Below are positions 32,550 through 40,435 of a stretch of DNA of 42,124 nucleotides, in pieces (the stretch's first letter is position 1; every line of letters starts with the position of its first letter). The stretch comes from an uncultured Flavobacteriales bacterium (GTDB taxonomy: Bacteria > Bacteroidota > Bacteroidia > Flavobacteriales > Weeksellaceae), in NCBI GenBank assembly GCA_937876095.1, contig CALFIE010000079.1, forward strand, positions 1 to 42,124. The letters run 5' to 3'. The notes under the pieces were generated by a model. The model searched no databases, was not told where the DNA came from, and saw only the letters and a list, made by a program, of their open reading frames with translations. Both the position numbers and the translations under genes were made by a program.

Positions 32550-34097
32550 ATGAACAACAAGTTTATCCCGATTATTTCTATTTTGATGACCATTTCTATG
32601 GTCGTCTTTGTTACACTGCAATTGTATTGGATTAAAGAGTTGTACAGTGCACTGAATCAGGATTTCGCCAACAAAGTGTATGCTGCACTGGAAACCACTT
32701 CAGATAAAATTACACAAATAGAAGTCGATAAATATTACGCAAAATATAATAATATCGATAAAACCGTCATTGCTAACAGCAGCAAACCATCTCTAACTAC
32801 GATACAACAAGTAGAAGATTCTGCAAGCAGAAGACTCATCACCTACTCCAAAAATATCATTGAAAAACAGAATATTCCAATTTCTAAAAAAGGTGACAGC
32901 TTCAAATTAACCAAAATGTACACCGACGAAGCTCAATTGAAATTCAAAAAAAACGACAATACACCAACTGCATTAACTGCAGATTTGAATACCTCTATAG
33001 AAAATGGAGAATTCAATTTGCGTGAATTTGCCAAACTCAATGGCTCCAATTTACCAATTTCTCAGCGTGTAAATAGCAAAACATTGGATTCTGTCTTAGT
33101 AAAAGAACTGAAAATGAAGGGAATAGACACCCGATTTGGTTTCGGAATTTTAGATAAAAGCAATAAACCCACCAAAATCACCAACAATCTTTACTTAAAC
33201 CAAAAAGACCAAACCAACTATTCTTATCCACTTTTTACCGATAACAAAGATCAAACTCTGTATTCTTTAGCATTGGTTTTCCCAAGAAAAGATTTTTCTT
33301 TGGCCAAAAACAATCTCCCAATGCTTTTAGGAACGTTCCTTTCCTTGCTCACAATTTTGGGAATTTACATCATCTCGATTAATTATATGATGCGTCAGAA
33401 AAAAATTGCAGAGGTAAAAACCGACTTTATCAACAATATGTCGCACGAATTCAAAACGCCTTTAGCAACCATTTCGGTAGCAACCGATTCTTTGGCAAAC
33501 GATAAAATAGCGACCAATCCAGAAAAAGTAAAGTACTATTCATCATTAATAAAACAAGAAAATCTGCGAATGAAAAAGCAGGTAGAAAACGTGCTGAATA
33601 TGTCGAAATTAGAACGAAACGAAGTAAAATTGTTCCTAAAAGAAACCAACGTGCGAGAACTCATCAAAGAAATCACGCAATCTTTCGGACTGATTGTTTC
33701 ACAGCGAAACGGCACTTTAACTCAGGAATTCAATGCAGAGAAATACCACCTGAAAATAGATGAATTCCACATTTCTAATGCACTCGTAAATTTGCTCGAC
33801 AATGCCAACAAATATTCACCAGAAGCACCAGAAATAAAGGTAACCACCAGAAACGAAGGAAATTGGTACGTTATCGAAATTTCTGATAAAGGAATGGGAA
33901 TGGATCACCAAAACAGAGGCAAAATTTTTGAAAAATTCTTCAGAGAAGAGACCGGGAACATTCACAATGTGAAAGGACAAGGTCTTGGATTGTCTTACGT
34001 GAAAAAAATCATAGAACTTCACAAAGGTCAGGTTCACGTAGAATCTCAACCAAACATAGGGAGTACTTTCACCATCAAACTTCCGATGACATTCTAA
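32550..34097 (+). CDS. Sensor histidine kinase
   Basis: A 515-residue two-component kinase. Membrane helix 1 is at about 5-27, an extracytoplasmic sensor region of about 225 residues follows, and helix 2 is at about 252-276. There is no obvious HAMP domain. The HisKA box FINNMSHEFKTPLATI carries phospho-acceptor H299; the ATPase domain has NALVNLLDNANKYS (N box), EISDKGMGM (G1) and GQGLGLSYVKKI (G2). The sensor domain is not recognised. A response regulator follows after 94 bases on the same strand and is its likely partner. Confidence 0.95.
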   Translation: MNNKFIPIISILMTISMVVFVTLQLYWIKELYSALNQDFANKVYAALETTSDKITQIEVDKYYAKYNNIDKTVIANSSKPSLTTIQQVEDSASRRLITYSKNIIEKQNIPISKKGDSFKLTKMYTDEAQLKFKKNDNTPTALTADLNTSIENGEFNLREFAKLNGSNLPISQRVNSKTLDSVLVKELKMKGIDTRFGFGILDKSNKPTKITNNLYLNQKDQTNYSYPLFTDNKDQTLYSLALVFPRKDFSLAKNNLPMLLGTFLSLLTILGIYIISINYMMRQKKIAEVKTDFINNMSHEFKTPLATISVATDSLANDKIATNPEKVKYYSSLIKQENLRMKKQVENVLNMSKLERNEVKLFLKETNVRELIKEITQSFGLIVSQRNGTLTQEFNAEKYHLKIDEFHISNALVNLLDNANKYSPEAPEIKVTTRNEGNWYVIEISDKGMGMDHQNRGKIFEKFFREETGNIHNVKGQGLGLSYVKKIIELHKGQVHVESQPNIGSTFTIKLPMTF

Positions 34098-34191
34098 TAA
34101 AAATAAAATATCATTAATGAAAATTAGGTATAAAATAATTCAAACCATTTCAAACAACCTCAAACAAAATTAAAAAATAAAATTTATAGAT

Positions 34192-34878
34192 ATGAGCAAC
34201 AGAATATTATTAGTAGAAGACGACCAAAGTTTTGGCGCAGTGTTGAAAGATTATCTTAGCATCAATAATTTTGATGTAACCTTAGCTACCGATGGAGAAT
34301 TGGGACTGAAAGAATTCACCGAAAAAGAATTTGACATTTGTATTTTTGATGTGATGATGCCAAAAAAAGACGGATTCACACTAGCAGAAGATGTGAAAAA
34401 AATCGATAAAAACACCCCAATTATTTTCTTGACTGCTAAAAATTTGCGCGAAGACATTTTGCGAGGATACCAAATCGGAGCAGATGATTATATCACAAAA
34501 CCATTTGATACCGAACTACTTCTGTACAAAATAAAAGCCATTTTGCAACGCAGTGCCAATATCGAAAATGAAGAACAAGAACAGTTCAAAATCAGTAATA
34601 TTTACTTTGATTCTATGCTTCGACAGTTGCGAGTTGGTGACAATGAGTACAAACTTTCGCCTAAAGAAAATGAATTGCTGAAACTGCTTTGTATGCACCG
34701 AAACGATTTTATGCCAAGAGATTTAGCACTAAGAAAAATTTGGAAAAAAGAGAACTATTTCACGGCAAGAAGTATGGATGTGTACATCGCAAAACTCCGA
34801 AAATTACTGAAAGATGATGACGGTTTAGAAATCATCAATGTTCACGGAGAAGGTTTCAGACTTTTGGTAAAAAATTAA
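34192..34878 (+). CDS. OmpR-family response regulator
   Basis: A 228-residue regulator. The receiver domain (1-120) has the acidic pair in LLVEDD, phospho-acceptor D53 in CIFDVMMPKKDGF and the Lys in FLTAKN. A DNA-binding winged helix follows (LSPKENELLKLLCMHRNDFMPRDLALRKIWKKENYFTARSMDVYIAKLRKLL). It is the likely partner of the kinase at 32550. The targets are unknown; the copper-type genes 160 bases downstream are candidates by position only. Confidence 0.95.
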   Translation: MSNRILLVEDDQSFGAVLKDYLSINNFDVTLATDGELGLKEFTEKEFDICIFDVMMPKKDGFTLAEDVKKIDKNTPIIFLTAKNLREDILRGYQIGADDYITKPFDTELLLYKIKAILQRSANIENEEQEQFKISNIYFDSMLRQLRVGDNEYKLSPKENELLKLLCMHRNDFMPRDLALRKIWKKENYFTARSMDVYIAKLRKLLKDDDGLEIINVHGEGFRLLVKN

Positions 34879-34902
34879 TTTTCACTTTTCTAAAATAATT
34901 TT

Positions 34903-34936
34903 GATGAAAAGGCGTGGTTTTTCTAGCGCCTTCATC
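34903..34936 (+). terminator. Imperfect hairpin after the response regulator
   Basis: GATGAAAAGGCG can pair with CGCCTTCATC with a two-base bulge. No T-run follows, so this is a weak candidate. Confidence 0.3.
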
Positions 34937-35019
34937 AGTAATGAACGGAAATAGATTTTTAATAAAAAATCTCTCAAAAAATCATTTATGCAAAAAAAAT
35001 GGTTTTAGCGAAAAAAATG

Positions 35020-35027
35020 TACCTTTG
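35020..35027 (+). promoter_or_regulatory. -7 element of the Cys-rich/HMA/receptor unit
   Basis: TACCTTTG (followed by C) lies only 8 bases before the ATG at 35036, so the transcript would have a leader of a few bases or none. A -33 TTG is not evident, which would fit regulation by an activator such as the nearby response regulator (inference). Confidence 0.42.
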
Positions 35028-35035
35028 CAAAGAAT

Positions 35036-35404
35036 ATGGCAAAAATTCTGAAAATAGCACTGATGTTTTTCTGTATGGGAATACTCGTATTTCCTCAGGA
35101 AAACTTCTATGCCAAAACTACAGAAATGTCTTGCTGCGCCAATAAAACCGAGAAAAAAGATTGCTGCAAAACCGACAAAAAAACACCTTGTCACGATTCT
35201 AAAAGCAAAAATAAATCTTGCGATGGCAATTGCAATTCTTGCCAAGTTTGCTGTTCTAGTTATCATTTTTCAGCGGTGATTTATTCACCTACACAAGAAA
35301 TTTCTACTGAATTTTCTATTTCAGAAAAAGCGGATCATTCTTATGTAGATCCTTATTTTTCAGTACCTTTTCATTCGATTTGGCAACCCCCAAAAATAGG
35401 TTAA
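35036..35404 (+). CDS. Secreted Cys-rich protein, putative copper-binding
   Basis: A 122-residue protein with an N-terminal signal (MAKILKIALMFFCMGILVF). Residues 33-73 hold ten cysteines, many as Cys-Cys pairs (MSCC, KDCC, QVCC) between lysines, a metallothionein-like arrangement suited to soft metals such as Cu(I). The C-terminal 50 residues are not Cys-rich and end FHSIWQPPKIG, a motif I associate with small proteins found beside metal-type TonB receptors in Flavobacteriia. The next genes are an HMA protein and a receptor with an HMA domain, so a role in copper (or related metal) handling at the envelope is likely. Confidence 0.75.
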   Translation: MAKILKIALMFFCMGILVFPQENFYAKTTEMSCCANKTEKKDCCKTDKKTPCHDSKSKNKSCDGNCNSCQVCCSSYHFSAVIYSPTQEISTEFSISEKADHSYVDPYFSVPFHSIWQPPKIG

Positions 35405-35429
35405 ATTATTATTGATAGCCACAAAAATG

Positions 35430-35454
35430 TTTTTTTCAGAAATTCTGAAAAAAA
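35430..35454. other. 25-base perfect AT-rich palindrome
   Basis: TTTTTTTCAGAA and its exact reverse complement flank a single A. It lies between the Cys-rich gene and the HMA gene and could be an operator or an RNA hairpin; on both strands the stem is followed by A, so it is not a typical terminator. Confidence 0.4.
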
Positions 35455-35502
35455 AATCTGTTGCGTTTTTTTTAATTATATTTAATTTAACTTATTACAA
35501 AA

Positions 35503-35853
35503 ATGAAAACCTTACAAAAATTAGGAATTGTATTCCTTTTCCTCGCTACATTTAGCATTTTCAATGCACAAAATACCAAAACAGAAACCGCCAAAGTTTT
35601 TGGTAATTGCGGCATGTGCAAATCCAGAATAGAAAAAGCAGCCAAAGAAATACCAAGCGTAACTGCAAATTGGGACAAAAAAACCAAAATTTTGAGTTTC
35701 ACATATGATCCAAACAAAACTTCTAGAGCAGAAATTTTGAAAAAAATTGCAGCTGCAGGTCACGACAACGAACTTTATCTTGCAAAAGATGAGGATTATG
35801 ACGATTTGCCGGGATGTTGCCAATATGAAAGAAAAGAAAACCAAAAAAATTAA
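35503..35853 (+). CDS. Periplasmic heavy-metal-associated (HMA) domain protein
   Basis: A 116-residue protein with a signal peptide (ending IFNAQ, residue 23). The HMA domain spans about 28-95 with the metal-binding FGNCGMCKSRIE (C36, C39). After the domain comes a conserved tail DDLPGCCQYER with adjacent C105 and C106, unusual for plain HMA chaperones and shared with the HMA part of the next gene. It is expected to carry Cu(I) or a similar metal in the periplasm. The receptor gene starts 7 bases after its stop, so both are one operon. Confidence 0.9.
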   Translation: MKTLQKLGIVFLFLATFSIFNAQNTKTETAKVFGNCGMCKSRIEKAAKEIPSVTANWDKKTKILSFTYDPNKTSRAEILKKIAAAGHDNELYLAKDEDYDDLPGCCQYERKENQKN

Positions 35854-35860
35854 AAATATT

Positions 35861-38281
35861 ATGAAAAATAATATGAAAATAGGATTGAGTTTTGTTTTTT
35901 TGATGATGTCTTTCTTGGTTTTTGCTCAAAAAACTGTCACAAGAGAAACTTTTTGGGTGAATGGAAACTGCGGAGAATGTAAAGAACGAATTGAAAATAG
36001 CGCAAAAAAATCAGGTGCAAAACACGCAACTTGGTCATCAGATTCGCACGAATTGGTTTTAGAATACAATCCTGCCAAAGTTACTACAGATGCTATTTTA
36101 AAAAAAATAGCAGAAGTAGGACATAGCAACGAGAAATACAAAACTACTGACGACGTGTACAACGCGCTCCCAGAATGTTGCAAATATGACCGAGAAGAAG
36201 AAAAACCACAGCCAGAATCTGCCAAAACAGAAACCGTGGTCAAAAATTTTGAAACAACAACTAATTCAAGCCCTGCAACAATTAACACCAATCAGTCACA
36301 GGAAAATACGGTTGCAAAATCAGACGTTACCAACGAGAAAAAAATTGAAGGAATTCAATTAACCAAAATGCAAGAAGCAACTGCACTCAACAGAAAAAGT
36401 GCAGATCTTACCTTCAATATTGGTAAAAAAGAATTGTTGAAAGCGGCGTGTTGCAATTTATCTGAAAGCTTTGAAACCAACGCAACGGTTGATGTATCTT
36501 ATAGCAATGCTGTAACCGGAACCAAACAACTGAAAATGCTTGGTCTCGACCAAAAATACACTTCGCTTACCAAAGAATTGTTGCCCGAAATCAGAGGTTT
36601 GGCTTCTGCGTATGGTCTGAATTTTATTCCGGGACGTTGGATTGGCGGAATTCAGTTGACAAAAGGAGGAAGTACCGTAACCAACGGTTACGAAAGTATT
36701 ACCGGACAAATCAACACCGAATTGTTGAAATTCAACAAAAATCCTGAAACCAACCTAAACCTTTTTGCAGATTTTAACGGAAGAACCGAGTTGAACATTA
36801 CGAATACGTCTGAACTAAAAGAAAAATTCAACCAAAGTATTTTGCTCCACGCAAACGGAACTTTTGGGAATATTGATAGCAACGATGATGGATTTTTAGA
36901 CCGACCGAAAGGAAACCAAATCAATGCAAGTTATCTATTGAATTACAGCGATTTGGACAATTCCGGATTTATGTCCCATTTCGGAATTCAGGTTTTGAAA
37001 GACCAAAGAAATGCAGGTCAAGTTCAATTTGATGATAAAAAACCACAACTTGGTCAGAATTTTTATGGCGTAAAAATTGAGTCTTCCCGATTCCAAATTT
37101 GGAACAAAACAGGCTATATTTTTAAAAATAAACCTTATCAAAGTTTCGGTTGGATGAACCAATTTACCAACCACGACCAAAATAGTTTTTTCGGATTTAG
37201 AAATTATGACGGCAATCAAAAAACCTTCTATTCCAATTTAATTTTTGAAAGTATTATTGGCAATACCAACCACAAATACAAAACTGGAGCGAGTTTTTTG
37301 TATGATGATTTTAATGAAAATTACCTTAGCCAAAATTTCAAAAGAACCGAAAAAGTACCGGGTTTGTTTTTGGAATATACTTTAACAGGGCTGAAATATA
37401 CTTTGGTAGCAGGTTCTCGTGTAGATTTTCATAATTTGGTAGGAACGCAATTTACCCCGAGATTGAATTTTAAATATGATATTGCGCCGAAAACCATTTT
37501 GCGACTTTCCGCAGGAAAAGGTTTCAGAACAGCGAATATTTTTGCTGAAAATCAGCAGTATTTTGCATCAAACCGACAAATTGAAATCATCGGAAATGGC
37601 GGAAAAATCTACGATTTGAAACCCGAAATTGCATGGAATTACGGAGCAAGTCTTCAGCAAGATTTCAAATTATTTGGCAAAAAAGCGAGTTTGGTTGCCG
37701 ATTTTTTTAGAACCGATTTTCAAAATCAAGTATTGGCAGATTTAGAAAGTCCACAAAAATTGGTTTTCTATAATTTGACAGGCAAATCTTTTGCGAATTC
37801 GTTGCAAACGCAACTCGATTTTTCACCCCTGAAAAATTTAGAATTCAGAATGACTTACAAATATTACGATGTACAAGCAGATTATGCAAGCGGAAGAAAA
37901 GAAGTGCCTTTTATGGCGAAAAATCGTGGATTTTTCAATGCGTCTTATGCGACTAACAAAAACAGCAACGATGCTTTTTGGAGTTTTGATACCACTTTGC
38001 AGTTTGTTGGTAAACAACGACTTCCGAATACTGCAAGCAATCCTGTAGAATTTCAGTTGCCTAAATATTCAGAATCGTATATGACGTGGAATGCACAAGT
38101 TGCACACGATTTTTCTAAAAATTTCAGAATGTATCTTGGTGGCGAAAACTTGTTAGGTTATATGCAAGAAAATCCAATTTTGGATGCCAAAAATCCTTTC
38201 AGCAATTATTTTGATGGCGGAATGGTTTATGCACCAATTATGCCTGCAAATGTGTATGTTGGGATAGATTTGAAGTTTTAA
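35861..38281 (+). CDS. TonB-dependent receptor with N-terminal HMA domain (copper-type)
   Basis: An 806-residue outer-membrane receptor from the ATG at 35861; 35873 is an alternative start, and an in-frame ATG at 35747 inside the HMA gene is rejected because the signal peptide (IGLSFVFLMMSFLVFAQ) would be buried. Residues 26-110 form an HMA domain with VNGNCGECKERIE (C37, C40) and the tail ALPECCKYD (C106, C107), in the place usually taken by a CarboxypepD-like domain. A Ser/Thr/Asn-rich linker (113-165) leads to the plug, with ELLKAACCNLSESFETN (C197, C198), RGLASAYGLNFIPGRW and VTNGYESITGQIN, then a barrel ending VYVGIDLKF. The plug motifs match copper-type receptors of Bacteroidota. Confidence 0.9.
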   Translation: MKNNMKIGLSFVFLMMSFLVFAQKTVTRETFWVNGNCGECKERIENSAKKSGAKHATWSSDSHELVLEYNPAKVTTDAILKKIAEVGHSNEKYKTTDDVYNALPECCKYDREEEKPQPESAKTETVVKNFETTTNSSPATINTNQSQENTVAKSDVTNEKKIEGIQLTKMQEATALNRKSADLTFNIGKKELLKAACCNLSESFETNATVDVSYSNAVTGTKQLKMLGLDQKYTSLTKELLPEIRGLASAYGLNFIPGRWIGGIQLTKGGSTVTNGYESITGQINTELLKFNKNPETNLNLFADFNGRTELNITNTSELKEKFNQSILLHANGTFGNIDSNDDGFLDRPKGNQINASYLLNYSDLDNSGFMSHFGIQVLKDQRNAGQVQFDDKKPQLGQNFYGVKIESSRFQIWNKTGYIFKNKPYQSFGWMNQFTNHDQNSFFGFRNYDGNQKTFYSNLIFESIIGNTNHKYKTGASFLYDDFNENYLSQNFKRTEKVPGLFLEYTLTGLKYTLVAGSRVDFHNLVGTQFTPRLNFKYDIAPKTILRLSAGKGFRTANIFAENQQYFASNRQIEIIGNGGKIYDLKPEIAWNYGASLQQDFKLFGKKASLVADFFRTDFQNQVLADLESPQKLVFYNLTGKSFANSLQTQLDFSPLKNLEFRMTYKYYDVQADYASGRKEVPFMAKNRGFFNASYATNKNSNDAFWSFDTTLQFVGKQRLPNTASNPVEFQLPKYSESYMTWNAQVAHDFSKNFRMYLGGENLLGYMQENPILDAKNPFSNYFDGGMVYAPIMPANVYVGIDLKF

Positions 38282-38291
38282 TTCAAAAAAT

Positions 38292-38328
38292 AAATTGCGA
38301 GATTTCACAAGAATCTCGCAATTTTTAC
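38292..38328. repeat. Terminator hairpin, copy 1 of a pair bracketing the Fic gene
   Basis: AAATTGCGAGATT pairs perfectly with AATCTCGCAATTT around a 7-base loop TCACAAG, followed by TTTTA. It lies 11 bases after the receptor stop and its T-run overlaps the Fic stop codon, so it serves both converging genes. Copy 2 at 39654-39690 differs by one loop base. Confidence 0.88.
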
Positions 38329-39626
38329 AGATTGTATTTTTTTAAATTTTTATCAAAATCTTTAGATTTAATAAAGTTATGTTTTATTTTGTTAACTTTT
38401 ACTATCTCTAAAAATCCTAAACTAGCAAGATTATTCAAATCTTGTCTGGCTGTAAAACTTGATATTCTGAAACGGTTTTCAATCTCTTTTGCATTTAAAA
38501 CTCTATCTGCATCATCATTAATAATTTTTAAAATTTGCGCTTGTCTGTCATTTACATTTGGAATTTTAATAAATTTTGATGCCTGAATCACCTCTTTCTG
38601 TTTTTGACCAATATAATCTTTCAAGGCTTCAAATGCCTTTTCCATGGTCTTTATATGATATGTAATGAAATAAGAGAGGTCATTTTCATCAATTTCAGTA
38701 TAAATGAACGCTTTTTCGTACTGATTTTTCGTATCTTTTATAATTCTTGAAATAGATAAATACTCAGTTAACCAATAGCCTTTTTTTAACATATACCAAT
38801 AAAAAATTGCTCTTGCAGTTCTACCGTTTCCGTCAGTAAAAGGGTGAATCCAACCAATCATAAAGTGTATAATAATTCCTTTAATAATAGGATGAATGAA
38901 ATTTTTCTCATTATCAACATTAAAAAAATCACTAAGTGAACTAATTAATTGTTCTAATTCATTGAATTCTGGTGGTGTATGAATTACCTCGCTATTAGAA
39001 TAGTTTATAACATAAATATCATTATTATCTCTAAATTTTCCTTCCTCTTCAGATTTTCCTAAAGTACTTTTCGAAATTAAACTATGTAGATATAATAATT
39101 TCTCTTTTGATAAATCATCATTTTTATGTTGAATAATATATTGAATTGTTTCATAATTATTCATGATCATTTGTTCTGACTTATTTTTTGGTTTCAATTC
39201 TTTCTGAATCATTTCCTTTGCCTTTTTTCTTGTGGTATTTGCTCCCTCCATTTGACTGCTTGAAATGGCTTCTTCCATGATCGAACTAATCATAAATTTG
39301 GTTTTATCTGTTTCTGCAATTCCGATATTGCTACCTAAACTTCCTCCAATATTCAAATCAAAATGATGTAAAGATTTTAAGATAAAATCTGTTATATGAA
39401 ACTTAAAGTGATATTTATAAAATTCAACTTTGTTACTCCGAAGATTTCTGTGAAACTTAATTGCCATCCAAAAATCTTCTGGCGCATATTCTTTTGATTT
39501 ATATTTTAATTTATCCCAATATAAATATTCATCATTTATCTTTTTCATTTCGCCTGACATTTGAAGTGCTACAGACATTTGTATAGTATTTTCTTTTTGG
39601 CTATAAACTGGTGCTTTTTCAATCAT
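38325..39626 (-). CDS. Fic family protein (probable AMPylase) with inhibitory helix and HTH
   Basis: A 433-residue Fic protein. The active-site motif is complete: HPFTDGNGRTAR at 261-272 (catalytic His, Asp, Gly-Asn-Gly-Arg). The N-terminal auto-inhibitory helix has S123 to E127 in SSSQMEG, matching the [S/T]xxxE[G/N] motif, so activity is probably self-restrained. The Fic core is preceded by a Fic_N-like region (residues about 50-120), and the C-terminus (about 355-433) is a winged helix (VLNAKEIENRFRISSFTARQDLNNLASLGFL). Such proteins usually transfer AMP to a protein target. The gene is visibly more AT-rich than its neighbours and is bracketed by duplicated hairpins, which suggests later acquisition. 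Confidence 0.93.
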   Translation of the reverse strand: MIEKAPVYSQKENTIQMSVALQMSGEMKKINDEYLYWDKLKYKSKEYAPEDFWMAIKFHRNLRSNKVEFYKYHFKFHITDFILKSLHHFDLNIGGSLGSNIGIAETDKTKFMISSIMEEAISSSQMEGANTTRKKAKEMIQKELKPKNKSEQMIMNNYETIQYIIQHKNDDLSKEKLLYLHSLISKSTLGKSEEEGKFRDNNDIYVINYSNSEVIHTPPEFNELEQLISSLSDFFNVDNEKNFIHPIIKGIIIHFMIGWIHPFTDGNGRTARAIFYWYMLKKGYWLTEYLSISRIIKDTKNQYEKAFIYTEIDENDLSYFITYHIKTMEKAFEALKDYIGQKQKEVIQASKFIKIPNVNDRQAQILKIINDDADRVLNAKEIENRFRISSFTARQDLNNLASLGFLEIVKVNKIKHNFIKSKDFDKNLKKYNL

Positions 39627-39640
39627 GACAAATTTTTATC

Positions 39641-39672
39641 CAAAAATATATAAAAATTGCGAGATTTTACAA
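39641..39672 (-). promoter_or_regulatory. Promoter of the Fic gene, using the loop of hairpin copy 2
   Basis: On the minus strand TTG (39672-39670) is followed after 21 bases by TATTTTTG (39648-39641), then 14 bases to the ATG at 39626. The TTG is the loop of hairpin copy 2 (loop CTTGTAA on this strand). Confidence 0.5.
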
Positions 39673-39690
39673 GAATCTCGCAATTTTTAT
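39654..39690. repeat. Terminator hairpin, copy 2 of the pair bracketing the Fic gene
   Basis: Same 13-bp stem as copy 1, with loop TTACAAG in place of TCACAAG, and the same TTTTTA tail. It lies 19 bases past the stop of msrB (minus strand) and 28 bases before the Fic start, so it can end msrB transcription. Confidence 0.88.
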
Positions 39691-39708
39691 ATGTTTATTT
39701 TTTTTCTT

Positions 39709-40224
39709 TTATTTATCCCTTTCAAAATCCAAACACACCGAATTCATACAAAATCGGTTTCCAGTTGGTGCAGGTCCGTCTGTGAAAACGTGTCCAAGAT
39801 GAGATTCGCAACGTTTGCACAACACTTCAGTTCGTTCCATTCCGTGTGAAGAATCTCTGCGGTAAATCACGCCATTTTTGTCGGCTTCGTAGAAACTCGG
39901 CCATCCACAACTCGAAGCAAATTTTGACGAACTGCGGAACAAATGATTTCCGCAAACTGCGCAATAATATTCTCCAATTTCATCAAAATCATTGTACTTT
40001 CCTGTGAAAGGCCTTTCTGTATCTGCTTCACGCGCAACAAAATACAAATCGTTTGGTAAAATTTTCTTCCATTTCTCATTAGAAACCTCTAGTTTGTTTT
40101 TATTAGTTCTCGAATAATACGGATTGCTTTTTGATGCTTGATTTTCCATTGGATTTGATTTTTGTGTTTGTGAACAACTTTGTAGAAACATCGTACAAAA
40201 TAACAATAATAATATGTTTTTCAT
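39709..40224 (-). CDS. msrB: Peptide methionine-(R)-S-oxide reductase, lipoprotein form
   Basis: Reduces methionine-R-sulfoxide in oxidised proteins. The 171 residues from the ATG at 40224 (an upstream start at 40242 is less likely) begin with a lipoprotein signal, LQSC with the Cys at 17, so the enzyme is in the envelope. The catalytic Cys is C159 in NRFCMNSVCLDF, the zinc cysteines are C88, C91, C136 and C139, and C106 in SSCGWPSF is the likely resolving Cys. All conserved residues are present. It is divergent from the DUF445 gene and lies beyond the Fic cassette from the receptor. Confidence 0.95.
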   Translation of the reverse strand: MKNILLLLFCTMFLQSCSQTQKSNPMENQASKSNPYYSRTNKNKLEVSNEKWKKILPNDLYFVAREADTERPFTGKYNDFDEIGEYYCAVCGNHLFRSSSKFASSCGWPSFYEADKNGVIYRRDSSHGMERTEVLCKRCESHLGHVFTDGPAPTGNRFCMNSVCLDFERDK

Positions 40225-40398
40225 AATTAAATTTTTAACCACAAATCTAAAAATTCAACAAAGTCAAAAGTCACAAAAAATTATTTGATTTTTAAAGTTA
40301 CACTAAAGAAATCATACGATAAAAATCAAAGATTTTTGCTTTTATATTCTATTAAAACGAAAAAACATCTCTCTTATTTTTGATAAAAATAAAATGTT

Positions 40399-40430
40399 TT
40401 GTGACTTTTGTGGTTAAAAAACTAACTTTG
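40399..40430 (+). promoter_or_regulatory. Promoter of the DUF445 gene
   Basis: TTG at 40399-40401 is followed after 21 bases by TAACTTTG (40423-40430), a full match to the Bacteroidota pattern. The ATG is only 5 bases further on, so the mRNA is probably leaderless. The remainder of the spacer (40225-40398) is AT-rich without other clear elements. Confidence 0.6.
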
Positions 40431-40435
40431 TTGTA

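Noticed and set aside
35747..35860. A 38-residue N-terminal extension of the HMA-receptor
   Set aside because: It would overlap the soluble HMA gene in another frame and bury a clear signal peptide. The ATG at 35861 or 35873 is better.
38325..39626. Fic/Doc toxin-antitoxin pair
   Set aside because: No small antitoxin gene adjoins, and the inhibitory motif SSSQMEG is within the same protein, so it is a self-inhibited Fic protein.
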